DNA of 64,000 bases from Paracoccus amoyensis (lineage in GTDB: Bacteria; Pseudomonadota; Alphaproteobacteria; Rhodobacterales; Rhodobacteraceae): contig NZ_JACOQL010000002.1 in NCBI RefSeq assembly GCF_014490725.1, positions 558,001 through 622,000 on the forward strand, in the 5' to 3' direction. Below, piece by piece: positions 38,251 through 47,716 of this stretch. A model generated the notes under the pieces. The model was not told the DNA's origin. It did no database searches and saw nothing but the letters and a program-made list of their open reading frames with translations. Both the position numbers and the translations under genes were made by a program. The number at the start of each line of letters is the position of its first letter. Position 1 is the first letter of the stretch.

Positions 38251-38276
38251 AGCCCCGCTTCGGCGGGGCTTTTTTA
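38251..38276 (+). terminator. Rho-independent terminator of ilvC
   Basis: Eight-base perfect stem AGCCCCGC / GCGGGGCT with a TTCG tetraloop, followed by six T. Confidence 0.95.
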
Positions 38277-38317
38277 TTCGGGTGCCGGTGCGTCTTCACG
38301 GTGCGATAATCGCCGGG

Positions 38318-38701
38318 TTACATCGCTTTCAGCCGAATGTGCGGATGCTCTGCGATGATGTGCAAAATGATGTCGAAATAGGTCTGCCCTTCGCCCCGTT
38401 CCAGCGCCTCCAGCTGGGCTTGGATGTGACCGCGATCGAAGCCCGGTCTGTTCAGTTTTGCCTGCAGCCATCCTCGCGTCGCCGCATAGCCCAGATCGTG
38501 GCGGCTTTTGTCGAAATGCAGCCAATGCAATGTTGCGGTGTCGGTGTCATGCAGCGCACCATAGCCGCCGCGCAACATGTCATCTAGCGCATCCAGGCTT
38601 TCGCCCAGCCGCCAGGTTTCGTTCGCCATGAAGACGCGATTGATTTCTGAATAGAAGCCGGTGATGTCGTCGAACCGGCTTCCGTCCAGAATCAGGATCA
38701 A
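38318..38701 (-). CDS. Barstar family protein
   Basis: 127 residues resembling barstar, the RNase inhibitor. The binding helix reads WRLGESLDALDDMLRG, with D37 and D41 aligning to the two barstar aspartates (D35, D39) that enter the barnase active site, while the position of barstar W38 is D40. An N-terminal strand ILDGSRF and the helix FYSEINRVF also fit. Its ATG overlaps the stop of the lipase-fold gene (ATGA), so the two are translated together, the order expected of a toxin followed by its antidote. No RNase toxin gene is present nearby. The family assignment is good; the partner is inferred. Confidence 0.82.
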   Translation of the reverse strand: MILILDGSRFDDITGFYSEINRVFMANETWRLGESLDALDDMLRGGYGALHDTDTATLHWLHFDKSRHDLGYAATRGWLQAKLNRPGFDRGHIQAQLEALERGEGQTYFDIILHIIAEHPHIRLKAM

Positions 38702-39756
38702 GCCCCGACCTGAACCGACTTCAATCGCGAAATCGCACGCGTTTCGTCGCCTGTTTCGATCCCGGCCTGCATCAGGCGGATCAACTGCGCAATGAAGGTT
38801 GGATCGGTCTGTTGCAGCGCCGCGATCTGGGCATCGGTCAGCAGATTGACATAGGCAACCGCGATGTCGTCGCTATCGCTCCAATGCGCTTTTTCCAGCC
38901 GGTCGAAGACGGCACGCAAACGGCGGGTGTTGGTGCCCTGACTGGCACAGAATTTGGCCAGTGCAGCCTCGTCCATGTTGACGGTCATGCCCCAACCACC
39001 GGTGCGGAACCGGTTCACGATAAACTCGCCATCCTGATCGACGTAGTTCAGAAAACCATGCGCCGCCTTGAAACCCACTTTCGAGCTGCTCCAGTCCATG
39101 CGCAGATCAAGGAAGCTGACCGGATCGAAGGTATAGGCATTGTTCACGCGGCGCAGCCCGGCCGGCCATCCGCGCGCGGGTGAGCCGAAGCTGTTCACCT
39201 CGATCCCTTGGACGGCGCCAACACCCTTTGCCATCGTGACGCCGGTCAGTGCGTTGGATGTCACAAGATTTCCCTGACTGTGGCAATAGATCGGCGTGCC
39301 CAGCATGCCGCCCGGTGCTGCAAGCAGGGCGAACAGCGACTGCGCAGCCTTGTTCGAGGCCAGCAGTTCATAGACATAAGCCTCCTTGGTCAGCCCCGGA
39401 CGCTTGCCCTTTTCGATCTGATACAGGGCGTCATAGGTCTTGATCCACTGGTCATTCGTGTGGATGTTCGACGTCTGCATCGAGGTCATCTGCGCCTTGT
39501 CCGAGATGCACTGGAACAGGTCGCGCCAGAAACCGTCTTTCTTGTTGTATACACCGATCACCGGGACACCCAGCATCAGTGACAGGGCGTTGGCACTTTT
39601 CATGTGATCGTCGCCCGAGTTCAACATCCCGTTGACGAAGATCACCGGCTTGCCGGGATTGAACCAGGATTTGTTGCGAACTTCAGGAGAGATATATTTC
39701 GTGACCGCGCCATCGCCGCTGGGCACCATATCCATTGCAATTCTGGGTAGCTGCAC
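38698..39756 (-). CDS. Lipase-fold alpha/beta hydrolase coupled to a barstar-like gene
   Basis: 352 residues. The alpha/beta hydrolase signs are PVIFVNGMLNSGDD (residues 37-50, oxyanion side), YCHSQGN with nucleophile S160, an aspartate in YTFDPVSFLD (D211 or D217) and KAAHGFLNYVD with H233. A C-terminal helical region of about 100 residues follows. There is no signal peptide. The start is taken as GTG 39756, with GGAGGG four bases upstream; a TTG four codons earlier is possible. It may be a lipid- or ester-cleaving effector, or a housekeeping esterase with an adaptor; neither is shown by the sequence. Confidence 0.8.
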   Translation of the reverse strand: MQLPRIAMDMVPSGDGAVTKYISPEVRNKSWFNPGKPVIFVNGMLNSGDDHMKSANALSLMLGVPVIGVYNKKDGFWRDLFQCISDKAQMTSMQTSNIHTNDQWIKTYDALYQIEKGKRPGLTKEAYVYELLASNKAAQSLFALLAAPGGMLGTPIYCHSQGNLVTSNALTGVTMAKGVGAVQGIEVNSFGSPARGWPAGLRRVNNAYTFDPVSFLDLRMDWSSSKVGFKAAHGFLNYVDQDGEFIVNRFRTGGWGMTVNMDEAALAKFCASQGTNTRRLRAVFDRLEKAHWSDSDDIAVAYVNLLTDAQIAALQQTDPTFIAQLIRLMQAGIETGDETRAISRLKSVQVGA

Positions 39757-39880
39757 ACGTCCCTCCAAAAGCCATTACAGATTAATCCTTTGGCGGCATT
39801 AAGCAGCTAATGACTTGCAAAGCCAAGCGTTAACCACCCGGCTTTGTAAAGGATTTGCGGTTTTTCGGTAAAGCCGCAGG

Positions 39881-40753
39881 CTACAATTGCGTTTCCAGCT
39901 TGTCCTGCGTGCGTGTGTCGAAATCCGTCGCGTCGTGCCGTTCATGCAATTGCCCCGAAGGATCGCCCGAGGTTCGGTTGACCATCATGCCGCGCTGAAC
40001 CGCCGGGCGGGCTTCGATCTCTTTGTTCCAGCGGAGGACGTGTTCATAGCTGGCCCCCTGCAGGAACGTCGCCGCATCGCCATAAACGCCGCCGGTCGTC
40101 AGTCGGCCATACCACGGGAAAATCGCCATATCGGCAATGGAATATTCATCGCCCGCCATGAAGCGATGATCGGCCAGATGGCGGTTCAGCACGTCAAGCT
40201 GCCGTTTTGTTTCCATCGCATATCGATCAATGGCATATTTGATCTTGATCGGCGCGTAATGGTAAAAATGGCCGAAACCGCCACCGACGAAGGGCGCCGA
40301 TCCCATCTGCCAGAACAGCCAGTTCAGGGCTTGGGTGCGCGCGGCAAGATCTGTGGGCAGGAAGTCCCCGAATTTTTCGGCCAGATACAGCAGGATCGAA
40401 CCGGATTCGAACAGCCGCAACGGCGGGCTGATCGAGTGATCCATCATCGCCGGGATCTTCGAGTTCGGATTGACCTCGACAAAGCCGCTGCCGAACTGAT
40501 CGCCGTCACCGATATCGATCAGCCATGCGTCATATTCCGCGCCGGTATGACCCTTGGCCAGCAATTCCTCTAGCATGATGGTGACCTTTTGCCCGTTGGG
40601 CGTCGCCAGCGAATACAGTTGCAAAGGGTGTTTACCGACAGGGAGGTCCTTGTCATGGGTCGGACCGGCGACGGGGCGGTTGATGCTGGCGAATTGACCG
40701 CCATTGCCAGCCTCCCACGTCCAGATTTGAGGCGGGTTATATTCGTCGGTCAT
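39881..40753 (-). CDS. yghU: Disulfide-bond oxidoreductase, YghU-type glutathione transferase
   Basis: 290 residues with the long YghU N-terminus (IWTWEAGNGGQFASINRPVA), the thioredoxin-like domain with LATPNGQKVTIMLEEL and NPNSKIPAM, and ESGSILLYLAEKFG, then the helical domain (FMAGDEYSIADMAIFPWYG). YghU binds two glutathiones and reduces disulfides. It is distinct from the GST at 14784. It stands alone on its strand. Confidence 0.94.
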   Translation of the reverse strand: MTDEYNPPQIWTWEAGNGGQFASINRPVAGPTHDKDLPVGKHPLQLYSLATPNGQKVTIMLEELLAKGHTGAEYDAWLIDIGDGDQFGSGFVEVNPNSKIPAMMDHSISPPLRLFESGSILLYLAEKFGDFLPTDLAARTQALNWLFWQMGSAPFVGGGFGHFYHYAPIKIKYAIDRYAMETKRQLDVLNRHLADHRFMAGDEYSIADMAIFPWYGRLTTGGVYGDAATFLQGASYEHVLRWNKEIEARPAVQRGMMVNRTSGDPSGQLHERHDATDFDTRTQDKLETQL

Positions 40754-40867
40754 GTCTTGTCCTGTCCTTTGGCATATCGCTTTGGTTCAAGTTGTAACCG
40801 CAGGCCGTGGATTTCAACCGCTAACGAATCTCTGGAAAGTGTTCTTGATATGTTCTAATCTTCAGAC

Positions 40868-41947
40868 ATGCTACCAAGACGCAATCCAGATGAAATCCTG
40901 AAGGCCCGCGGGGCCGACAAACGCCCGGATGGACGGTTTGAGCCATATCGGCGAGAGCGTGAAGATGATGGCTGGGACATCCCCGAGGAAGAACGTCTTT
41001 TGCGGACCGAGGTGGTATCGGAGAGCCCGCGCAGCATCATTGCCCGCAATACCTCGCCCGATATTCCGTTTGACCGGTCGATCAACCCCTATCGCGGGTG
41101 TGAGCATGGCTGCATCTATTGCTTTGCACGGCCCAGCCATTCCTATCTGGGGCTGTCGCCGGGGCTGGATTTTGAAACCAAGATTACCGCCAAGCCGACG
41201 GCCCCGGCATTGCTGGAAAAAGAAATCGCCCGCCCGTCCTATCGGGTCGCGCCGATTGCGCTTGGCACGAATACCGACCCCTATCAGCCGATTGAATCGA
41301 AGCTGGCGATTATGCCGGGCATCCTGCGGGTGCTGCGCGACTGGAACCATCCGGTAACGCTGGTGACACGTGGACGGACGGTGTTGCGCGATCTGGACCT
41401 GTGGGCGGAAATGGCGGCCAAGGACCAGGCGGCTGTCGGTGTCAGCGTGACCACGCTGGACGCCGAACTGTCCCGCGCGATGGAGCCGCGGGCACCCGCG
41501 CCAGCCACGCGATTGAAGATGATCCATGATCTGGCAAAGGCGGGCATTCCGGTTCGCGTCATGGTCGCCCCGATTATCCCGGTGCTGAATGAACCTGAAA
41601 TCGAAGCGATCCTGACTGCCGCGCGGGATGCCGGGGCCACCACCGCCAGCATGATCCCGGTGCGCCTGCCGCATGAGGTCGCCCCGCTGTTTCGGGATTG
41701 GCTGGCACGGCACAAGCCGGGAATGGCCGCGCATATCATGAACCGGGTGCAGGCCATGCGCGGCGGGCGCGACAATGATCCGCGCTTTGGACAGCGCTTC
41801 AAAGGGCAGGGGGCCGAGGCGCAATTGGCGCTGCAACGCTTTCGGCTGGCCCGCAAACGGCTTGGCTATCGTGAAGGGAGCCCGCCATTGGATTGCAGCA
41901 GGTTTGGCCCCCCGCCAAAAGCCGGGGATCAACTGTCATTATTCTGA
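40868..41947 (+). CDS. PA0069 family radical SAM protein
   Basis: 359 residues with the radical SAM cluster motif CEHGCIYC (C78, C82, C85) in a SplB-like TIM barrel (INPYRGC..., LGTNTDPYQPIE, HPVTLVTRG). The family is conserved in alphaproteobacteria, is related to spore photoproduct lyase and has no proven substrate. The hydrophilic N-terminus (RREREDDGWDIPEEER) is typical of the family. It is divergent from yghU. Confidence 0.93.
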   Translation: MLPRRNPDEILKARGADKRPDGRFEPYRREREDDGWDIPEEERLLRTEVVSESPRSIIARNTSPDIPFDRSINPYRGCEHGCIYCFARPSHSYLGLSPGLDFETKITAKPTAPALLEKEIARPSYRVAPIALGTNTDPYQPIESKLAIMPGILRVLRDWNHPVTLVTRGRTVLRDLDLWAEMAAKDQAAVGVSVTTLDAELSRAMEPRAPAPATRLKMIHDLAKAGIPVRVMVAPIIPVLNEPEIEAILTAARDAGATTASMIPVRLPHEVAPLFRDWLARHKPGMAAHIMNRVQAMRGGRDNDPRFGQRFKGQGAEAQLALQRFRLARKRLGYREGSPPLDCSRFGPPPKAGDQLSLF

Positions 41948-41951
41948 AAGC

Positions 41952-42920
41952 TCAAAGGCCGCCGTCGCGGTCGGGGCCGGTTCCATCCAGTTGCGCCGCG
42001 ATCAACTCGGGCGTCGGTCGTGGCCCTTGTGGGCGATTTTCCAGCGCATCGCGCATGGCACGCAGGTGGGCGGGGCTGGTGCCGCAGCAGCCGCCGATGA
42101 TCCTGACGCCCAGATCGCGGGCCAGAACCGCGTATTTCGCCATCAGTTCCGGGGTGCCGTCATAGTGCAGGTGACCGTGATCCATGCGCGGAATGCCCGC
42201 ATTGCCCTTGGCGATCAGCGGGCGTTCAGTGCCCGTGGCGGTCAGCGCCAACACCGCCCGCAACAGATCGGACGCCCCCACTCCACAATTGGCCCCATAG
42301 GCAAGTGGGCGGTTGCGCAGCCGTTCGACCAGCGATGCCAGCTTGGCGGGCGCCAGCCCCATCAGGGTGCGACCCGCGGTGTCAAAACTCATCATCCCGC
42401 ACCATGGCATGCCGGTCAGATCAATGGCTTCCGCCGCCGCCCGGAATTCTTCTTCCGAGCTGATGGTTTCCAGCCACAAGACGTCTGCGCCTCCGGCCCT
42501 CAGGGCTTCGGCCTGTTCATGGAACATTTCGACGGCGCGATCATGCGTCAGCCCGCCCATCGGGGCCATGATCTCACCCGTTGGTCCCATGCTGCCCGCA
42601 ACGATGACCGGACGGCCTGCGCGGTCTGCAACCTCGCGCCCGATTTCAGCGGCGATGCGGTTCAGTTCGGTGACCCGCGATGCGGCATTACGCAGTTTCA
42701 GCCGGCTGGCATTGCCGCCGAAACTGTTGGTCAGGAACAGATCAGCGCCTGCATCGACCGAATCCTGATACAGTTTGCGAATGCGATCGGGATGCTCGGC
42801 GTTCCAAAGTTCGGGCGGCTCATTCGAGGGCAGACCCATATTGAACAGGTTTGTGCCAGTCGCGCCATCGGCCATCAGCCAATCGCGATCCGTCAGAAGT
42901 TGGCCGAGTGGGTCGGGCAT
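41952..42920 (-). CDS. bmt: Betaine/homocysteine S-methyltransferase
   Basis: 322-residue zinc methyltransferase of the homocysteine S-methyltransferase family. Zinc ligands are visible in GANCGVG and in GGCCGTSPAHL, and the N-terminal LMADGATGTNLFNMGL fits the Rhodobacteraceae Bmt type, which uses glycine betaine. S-methylmethionine as donor (MmuM) is the alternative. The start at 42920 is set by AAGGAG; the in-frame ATG at 42983 lacks one. With metF/metR it covers methionine regeneration. Confidence 0.88.
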   Translation of the reverse strand: MPDPLGQLLTDRDWLMADGATGTNLFNMGLPSNEPPELWNAEHPDRIRKLYQDSVDAGADLFLTNSFGGNASRLKLRNAASRVTELNRIAAEIGREVADRAGRPVIVAGSMGPTGEIMAPMGGLTHDRAVEMFHEQAEALRAGGADVLWLETISSEEEFRAAAEAIDLTGMPWCGMMSFDTAGRTLMGLAPAKLASLVERLRNRPLAYGANCGVGASDLLRAVLALTATGTERPLIAKGNAGIPRMDHGHLHYDGTPELMAKYAVLARDLGVRIIGGCCGTSPAHLRAMRDALENRPQGPRPTPELIAAQLDGTGPDRDGGL

Positions 42921-43041
42921 TCCTGCTCCTTCCAGAAACGGCGCACCCGCCGTCGTTGGTCGATCGCCTAATATCAGGTCCATATCAAAATCTGCTTTGT
43001 ATCAATAGGGCCGACCACAACTTATCGGCAATTCAAAGAAT

Positions 43042-43069
43042 AAAAAACCGCGCCAGAGGACTGGCGCGG
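43042..43069 (-). terminator. Rho-independent terminator of the rpsF-rpsR-rplI operon
   Basis: Read on the minus strand: CCGCGCCAG / CTGGCGCGG, a nine-base perfect stem with a TCCT loop, followed by six T. It lies 26 bases after the rplI stop. Confidence 0.94.
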
Positions 43070-43094
43070 CTTGATAATTGTCAGGTGCAGGAAA

Positions 43095-43688
43095 TCAGTT
43101 CCGGTCGTTATCCTGGGCGTCGTCGTCCGACGAAGCACCGCCGATATCGTCGAACAATTCGGCGATCTCGAATTCTGCCTCTGCATCGGCTTCTGCGGCC
43201 AGATCCTGAATCGATTTGCCCTGCGCTTGCAGTTCAGCCTCTTCGGTCGAACGTGCGACGTTCAGAACGATGGTGGCTTCGACTTCAGGATGCAGCACAA
43301 TAGCGACGTCGTGCAGACCCAGTTCCTTGATCGGCTGACCCAGAACGATCTGTTTGCGGTCGACGGTGAAGCCAGCTTCGGTCGCCACGTCGGCGGCGTC
43401 ACGGGTCGTCACCGAACCGTACAGCGCGCCAGCGTCCGATGCCGAACGGATGATGACGAAGGTTTCGCCGTCCAGCTTGTCGGCGATCTTCTGCGCGTCA
43501 GCTTTCGATTCGGCGTTGCGGGCTTCCAGTTGCACTTTCTGGTTTTCGAATGCCTTGATGTTGGCGTCCGACGCACGAAGTGCTTTGCCCTGAGGCAGCA
43601 GGAAGTTGCGGGCATAGCCCTGTTTCACGTTGACGACTTCGCCCATCTGGCCAAGTTTCGCGACGCGTTCCAGCAGGATGACTTGCAT
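43095..43688 (-). CDS. rplI: 50S ribosomal protein L9
   Basis: 197 residues. The N-terminal RNA-binding domain ([32 protein letters not shown]) is joined by the long central helix to the C-terminal domain. An acidic C-terminal extension of about 45 residues ([17 protein letters not shown]...) goes beyond the E. coli protein and is common in alphaproteobacteria. It is the last gene of the rpsF-rpsR-rplI operon. Confidence 0.98.
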   Translation of the reverse strand: MQVILLERVAKLGQMGEVVNVKQGYARNFLLPQGKALRASDANIKAFENQKVQLEARNAESKADAQKIADKLDGETFVIIRSASDAGALYGSVTTRDAADVATEAGFTVDRKQIVLGQPIKELGLHDVAIVLHPEVEATIVLNVARSTEEAELQAQGKSIQDLAAEADAEAEFEIAELFDDIGGASSDDDAQDNDRN

Positions 43689-43700
43689 GTTCAGGTCTCC

Positions 43701-43928
43701 TTACTTCACGACATAGGGCAGCAGCGCCAGAAAACGAGCGCGCTTGATTGCCTGTGCCAGTTTGCGCTGGTTCTTTGCCGAAACAGCAGTGATGCGCGAA
43801 GGAACGATCTTGCCACGCTCGGAAATGTAGCGTTGCAGCAGACGGGTGTCCTTATAGTCGATTTTCGGGGCGTTTTCGCCGCCAAACGGATCGACCTTGC
43901 GACGACGGAAGAATGGTTTGTTCGCCAT
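43701..43928 (-). CDS. rpsR: 30S ribosomal protein S18
   Basis: 75 residues, typical S18 with [32 protein letters not shown], and the C-terminal [13 protein letters not shown]. It pairs with S6 on the platform of the 30S subunit. GGAG lies upstream. Confidence 0.98.
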   Translation of the reverse strand: MANKPFFRRRKVDPFGGENAPKIDYKDTRLLQRYISERGKIVPSRITAVSAKNQRKLAQAIKRARFLALLPYVVK

Positions 43929-43942
43929 TGTCTCAGATCTCC

Positions 43943-44332
43943 TTAGCTGCGCTCGCGGCGTTCACGACGCTCGCCACGCTCACCGCGTTCACCGCGTTCA
44001 CCACGCTCTTCACGTTTTTGCATCTGCACCGAGGGGCCTTCCTCGTGCTCGTCGACCTTGATGGTCATGACGCGCATGACGTCATCATGCAGACGGGCCA
44101 GACGCTCCATTTCCTGCACGGCGGCCGAAGGCGCGTCCGAACGCAGGAAGGCGTAATGGCCTTTGCGGTTCTTGTTGATCTTGTAGGCGAGGGTGCGGAC
44201 CCCCCAATATTCGTTCTCTACGACCTTGCCGCCGTTATCGGCCAGAATGGTCGAGAAATGTTCGATCAGCCCTTCGGCCTGCGTGTTCGACAGGTCCTGG
44301 CGAGCGATCAGCACATGCTCGTACAGAGGCAT
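43943..44332 (-). CDS. rpsF: 30S ribosomal protein S6
   Basis: 129 residues. The ferredoxin-like core ([39 protein letters not shown]) is complete. The C-terminus adds a charged repeat tail, four RGE units then RRERRERS, encoded by near-perfect 9-base repeats (43949-44010). S6 tails are often variable and are glutamate-extended in E. coli by RimK; this one is Arg/Glu alternating. It is the first gene of the operon. Confidence 0.98.
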   Translation of the reverse strand: MPLYEHVLIARQDLSNTQAEGLIEHFSTILADNGGKVVENEYWGVRTLAYKINKNRKGHYAFLRSDAPSAAVQEMERLARLHDDVMRVMTIKVDEHEEGPSVQMQKREERGERGERGERGERRERRERS

Positions 44333-44606
44333 GGCATCCCTTTCATGTTCAGGCGCACTTCATAGGCGGTAACCCTTCCGCACCCGCCACGAGAGGTTGC
44401 GCCGGTTGCGATATCCCGGCGGAAGGATGGGGTCTTATAGCTGCGAATGCTGCAGATGCAAGGTGATTCGGGGTGGCGAGACCGGGGGTTGCACACCCCC
44501 GGACCCCCGTGGGGTATTTTTGCAAAGAAGAATTCGGGCGGCCCGACATCACTTGCGGTCTGGCGCGTTGCTGGGCAGTCTGATGGTTTGGATCAGAGGG
44601 ATGCGC
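44333..44606. other. Intergenic region between rpsF and speB
   Basis: 274 bases without a convincing gene. It should contain the promoter of the ribosomal operon on the minus strand. It also holds a hairpin (CCGGGGGT 44482-44489 / ACCCCCGG 44495-44502) and copy B of the dispersed element. Confidence 0.5.
44482..44532. repeat. Dispersed element, copy B (hairpin plus GGGTATTT..AAGAAGAA)
   Basis: An eight-base perfect hairpin (CCGGGGGT/ACCCCCGG) is followed by GGACCCCCGTGGGGTATTTT and then TGCAAAGAAGAA. The core at 44512-44532 matches copies A (28200) and C (49394). It stands 75 bases upstream of the agmatinase start. Confidence 0.7.
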
Positions 44607-45569
44607 ATGGCACTGGAAGATGCGAAAAATCAGGTAGATCAGGCTTTTACGCGCAGCGATCCGCGCGGGCTGTCCTATGAGAACGCTTTTGGTGGGGCCG
44701 TCAGCTTTTTGCGGCGGCGATATACCAAGGATCTGGCTGGCGTTGATATTGCCGTGACTGGCATCCCCTTCGATCAGGCGGTGACGCATCGGCCCGGCAC
44801 CCGCTTTGGGCCGCGCGCGATCCGCGAGGCTTCGACCCTGCAGCCCTATGATCAGCCCTACGGGTGGGGCTATGACCCACTTGGCCTGCTGAATGTCGTC
44901 GATTACGGCGACATGGCGTTCGATTATGCCAATACGCGTGAGGTTCCTGCCCGGATCGAGGCGCATATCGGTGGCATAATGGACAGCGGCGCCGCTCCGG
45001 TCACGCTGGGCGGGGATCACTTCATCACGCTGCCGATCTTGCGCGCCGTCGCCGTGCGGCGGGGGCCGGTGGCGTTGATTCAGTTCGATGCCCATTCCGA
45101 CACCTGGGTCGATGATGATCCAGACCGGATCGACCATGGGACGTTTCTCTACAAGGCCATCAAGGAAGGGGTCGTCGATCCGGCAGCCAGTGTGTCGGTC
45201 GGGATCAGGACGGATAATCCCGATACTTTGGGCGTGACGATCCTGGATGCGCCATCGCTGCATCGTGACGGGGTGGACGCGACCTTGACGCGGATCAGGC
45301 AGGTGATCGGGGATCGGCCTGTCTATATCACCTTTGACATTGATGCGCTGGACCCGGCTTTTGCGCCGGGCACGGGCACACCCGTTTGGGGTGGTCTGGC
45401 AAGCTGGCAGGCGGCCGCGTTGTTGCGCGGTCTGGCGGGCGTCGATCTGATCGGTGGCGACGTGGTCGAGGTTTCGCCGCCCTATGACACGACCGGCGCG
45501 ACCGCGATTTCCGGGGCGCATGTCGCGACCGAGCTGATTGCGCTTTACGGCTGGACGCGGCGGGGATAA
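44607..45569 (+). CDS. speB: Agmatinase
   Basis: 320-residue ureohydrolase that splits agmatine into putrescine and urea. The two-manganese site is fully visible: [19 protein letters not shown] and [18 protein letters not shown]. The start at 44607 follows AGAGGG. Related family members hydrolyse other guanidino compounds, and guanidine hydrolases are known in this superfamily, so with the guanidine riboswitch in the same region the substrate deserves care. prfA follows ten bases after the stop. Confidence 0.92.
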   Translation: MALEDAKNQVDQAFTRSDPRGLSYENAFGGAVSFLRRRYTKDLAGVDIAVTGIPFDQAVTHRPGTRFGPRAIREASTLQPYDQPYGWGYDPLGLLNVVDYGDMAFDYANTREVPARIEAHIGGIMDSGAAPVTLGGDHFITLPILRAVAVRRGPVALIQFDAHSDTWVDDDPDRIDHGTFLYKAIKEGVVDPAASVSVGIRTDNPDTLGVTILDAPSLHRDGVDATLTRIRQVIGDRPVYITFDIDALDPAFAPGTGTPVWGGLASWQAAALLRGLAGVDLIGGDVVEVSPPYDTTGATAISGAHVATELIALYGWTRRG

Positions 45570-45579
45570 TTCGCGCTGC

Positions 45580-46632
45580 ATGTTGCCAGAAGATCGCCTT
45601 GTCCAGATCAGCCAGCGTTTCGAATATCTCGAAGCGCAGTTGAATGCTGGTGCCGCCCCGGATCAGATCGCCCGGATCAGCCGCGAATATTCCGAGTTGA
45701 AACCGGTGGTCGAGGAAATCGATCAATGGCGCGCAGCGCGCGACGGCATCGCCGAGGCGCAGCTGATGCTGGCCGATCCCGAGATGCGCGAACTGGCCGA
45801 AGATGAACTGGCCCGGCTGCACCAGGAACTGCCCCGGCTGGAGCAGAAGTTGCGGATTGCGCTGCTGCCCAAGGATGCGGCGGATGCGCGGCCTGCGATC
45901 GTCGAAATCCGGCCCGGCACCGGGGGGGATGAGGCGGCTTTGTTCGCGGGTAATCTGCTCAGCATGTATCGCCGTTATGCCGAATCGCAGGGGTGGAAAT
46001 TTCAGCTTCTGGAACTGACTGAAACCGAATTGGGTGGGATCAAGGAAGCCACGGCCCGGATCGAAGGCGAGGGTGTCTTTGCCCGGTTGAAATACGAATC
46101 TGGTGTGCACCGCGTTCAGCGGGTGCCTGAAACCGAATCCGGCGGGCGTATTCATACCAGTGCGGCGACCGTCGCCGTTCTGCCCGAGGCCGAAGATGTT
46201 GATATCGACATCCCTGCAGGTGACATCCGCATCGACACCATGCGCGCCAGTGGCGCGGGCGGGCAGCACGTCAACACCACGGATTCGGCGGTCCGTATCA
46301 CGCATATCCCGACCGGGATCGTGGTGACGAGTTCCGAAAAGTCGCAGCACCAGAACCGGGCCAATGCGATGGCGGTGCTGCGTGCGCGGCTGTATGACAT
46401 GGAGCGCCAGCGGGTTGATGCCGAACGCGCGGCCGATCGCAAAAACCAGGTTGGCAGCGGCGATCGCAGCGAACGCATCCGCACGTATAATTTCCCTCAG
46501 GGTCGGATGACCGATCATCGCATCAACCTGACGCTTTATGCGCTGGACCGGGTGATGGCCGGGGATCTGACCGAGATCATCGACGCGCTGATCGCACATG
46601 ATCAGGCGGCGCGGCTGGCTGCTGACCAATGA
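45580..46632 (+). CDS. prfA: Peptide chain release factor 1
   Basis: 350 residues, class I release factor. The catalytic GGQ is in [18 protein letters not shown] and the ribosome-binding [15 protein letters not shown] is present. The glutamine of GGQ is the methylation target of PrmC, whose gene starts at the prfA stop (ATGA). Confidence 0.98.
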   Translation: MLPEDRLVQISQRFEYLEAQLNAGAAPDQIARISREYSELKPVVEEIDQWRAARDGIAEAQLMLADPEMRELAEDELARLHQELPRLEQKLRIALLPKDAADARPAIVEIRPGTGGDEAALFAGNLLSMYRRYAESQGWKFQLLELTETELGGIKEATARIEGEGVFARLKYESGVHRVQRVPETESGGRIHTSAATVAVLPEAEDVDIDIPAGDIRIDTMRASGAGGQHVNTTDSAVRITHIPTGIVVTSSEKSQHQNRANAMAVLRARLYDMERQRVDAERAADRKNQVGSGDRSERIRTYNFPQGRMTDHRINLTLYALDRVMAGDLTEIIDALIAHDQAARLAADQ

Positions 46633-47453
46633 AGCTGTCCGACGCTCGGGTGCAGGCGGCCACGCGTTTGCAGCAGGCGGGGATCGAAGGCTTTGCCCGT
46701 GATGCCGACCGTATCCTTGCGGCGGTCCTGGCGGTCGAGCCGGGGCGGCTGCGGATCATGCCGGACCGCGATCTGTCTGACGCAGAGGAGGACCGGTTGT
46801 GGGGCGGAATTGCCGCAAGGGCGCAGCACCAGCCTGTCGCACAGATCGTCGGGTTTCGCGATTTCTATGCGCATCGCTTCATGGTGACGCGCGATACGCT
46901 GGACCCGCGACCCGATACCGAAACCCTGGTCGAGGCCGCGTTGTCCCTGCCTTGGAAATCGGTTCTGGATATGGGCACGGGAACCGGTGCGATCCTGATT
47001 TCACTTCTGGCGGCGCGCACCGGGACCAGCGGAACGGGCACCGATATTTCCGAAGCTGCGCTTGATGTGGCGCGGCGGAATGCCCAAATCATAGGGGTGA
47101 CGGCGGCGTTTCATCGTGCCGATTGGTATGATGGCGTTGACGGGCGCTTTGACCTGATTGTATCGAATCCACCCTATATCGCCCTGGATGAGATGACGGG
47201 ATTGGCCCCCGATGTGCGGCTGTGGGAGCCTGAATCGGCCCTGACAGACGGCAAGGATGGATTGTCTGCCTATCGAGTCATCGCTGCAGGGGCGGCAAGG
47301 CATCTGACGCCCGGCGGAAATATGCTTGTCGAAATCGGCCCAAGCCAAGCAAGCGATGTATCGGCATTGTTCAATGATGCCGGTGCCTTGACGCGCGTGA
47401 TCCCGGATCTGGACGGGCGGGATCGTGTGGTTTTGGCGCAATATCCAGCCTGA
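46629..47453 (+). CDS. prmC: Release factor glutamine methyltransferase
   Basis: 274 residues, SAM-dependent N5-glutamine methyltransferase. The SAM site DMGTGTG is at residues 114-120 and the catalytic NPPY at 180-183. It modifies the GGQ of PrfA, whose gene overlaps it by four bases. Confidence 0.97.
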   Translation: MKLSDARVQAATRLQQAGIEGFARDADRILAAVLAVEPGRLRIMPDRDLSDAEEDRLWGGIAARAQHQPVAQIVGFRDFYAHRFMVTRDTLDPRPDTETLVEAALSLPWKSVLDMGTGTGAILISLLAARTGTSGTGTDISEAALDVARRNAQIIGVTAAFHRADWYDGVDGRFDLIVSNPPYIALDEMTGLAPDVRLWEPESALTDGKDGLSAYRVIAAGAARHLTPGGNMLVEIGPSQASDVSALFNDAGALTRVIPDLDGRDRVVLAQYPA

Positions 47454-47716
47454 AATAGGCAGTTTGGGCCGAGATCGCCGATAATTTACAAGTTTTCCCT
47501 TGTCAGACCCGCCGGGGCATGATTATTCGGCATTGTGCAAGGGGCGGAAACGCTGCTGCACAGGTCAGCCTGACACAGCTATAGCCGAACTGGTGCTTAG
47601 GACAAAGCACTGCACGGGTTAAGGTCGGGCTGAACGGCGAGGCGATCATTTTTAAAGCTGCCAATGCCTCCTGAAACGCCGTCCAGACCAAACTGGAACC
47701 ACTGACAGACAAACTG
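47454..47716. other. Intergenic region upstream of the DUF4167 gene
   Basis: 263 bases. I see no gene; a 6-bp hairpin (GTGCTT 47593-47598 / AAGCAC 47605-47610) is the only structure noted. It probably holds the promoter and leader of the DUF4167 gene. Confidence 0.4.

Noticed and set aside
38244..39880. Barnase-type RNase toxin next to the barstar-like gene
   Set aside because: All frames around the gene were read; no barnase-like sequence occurs. The only coupled partner is the lipase-fold protein.
41775..42971. 398-codon plus-strand open frame
   Set aside because: Opposite the homocysteine methyltransferase gene; shadow.
42921..43041. SAM- or SAH-sensing riboswitch before bmt, or at metF
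   Set aside because: I could not find the conserved stems of these classes near bmt or metF; the metF dyads are better explained as protein sites.
45328..46629. 433-codon minus-strand open frame
   Set aside because: Opposite prfA; shadow.
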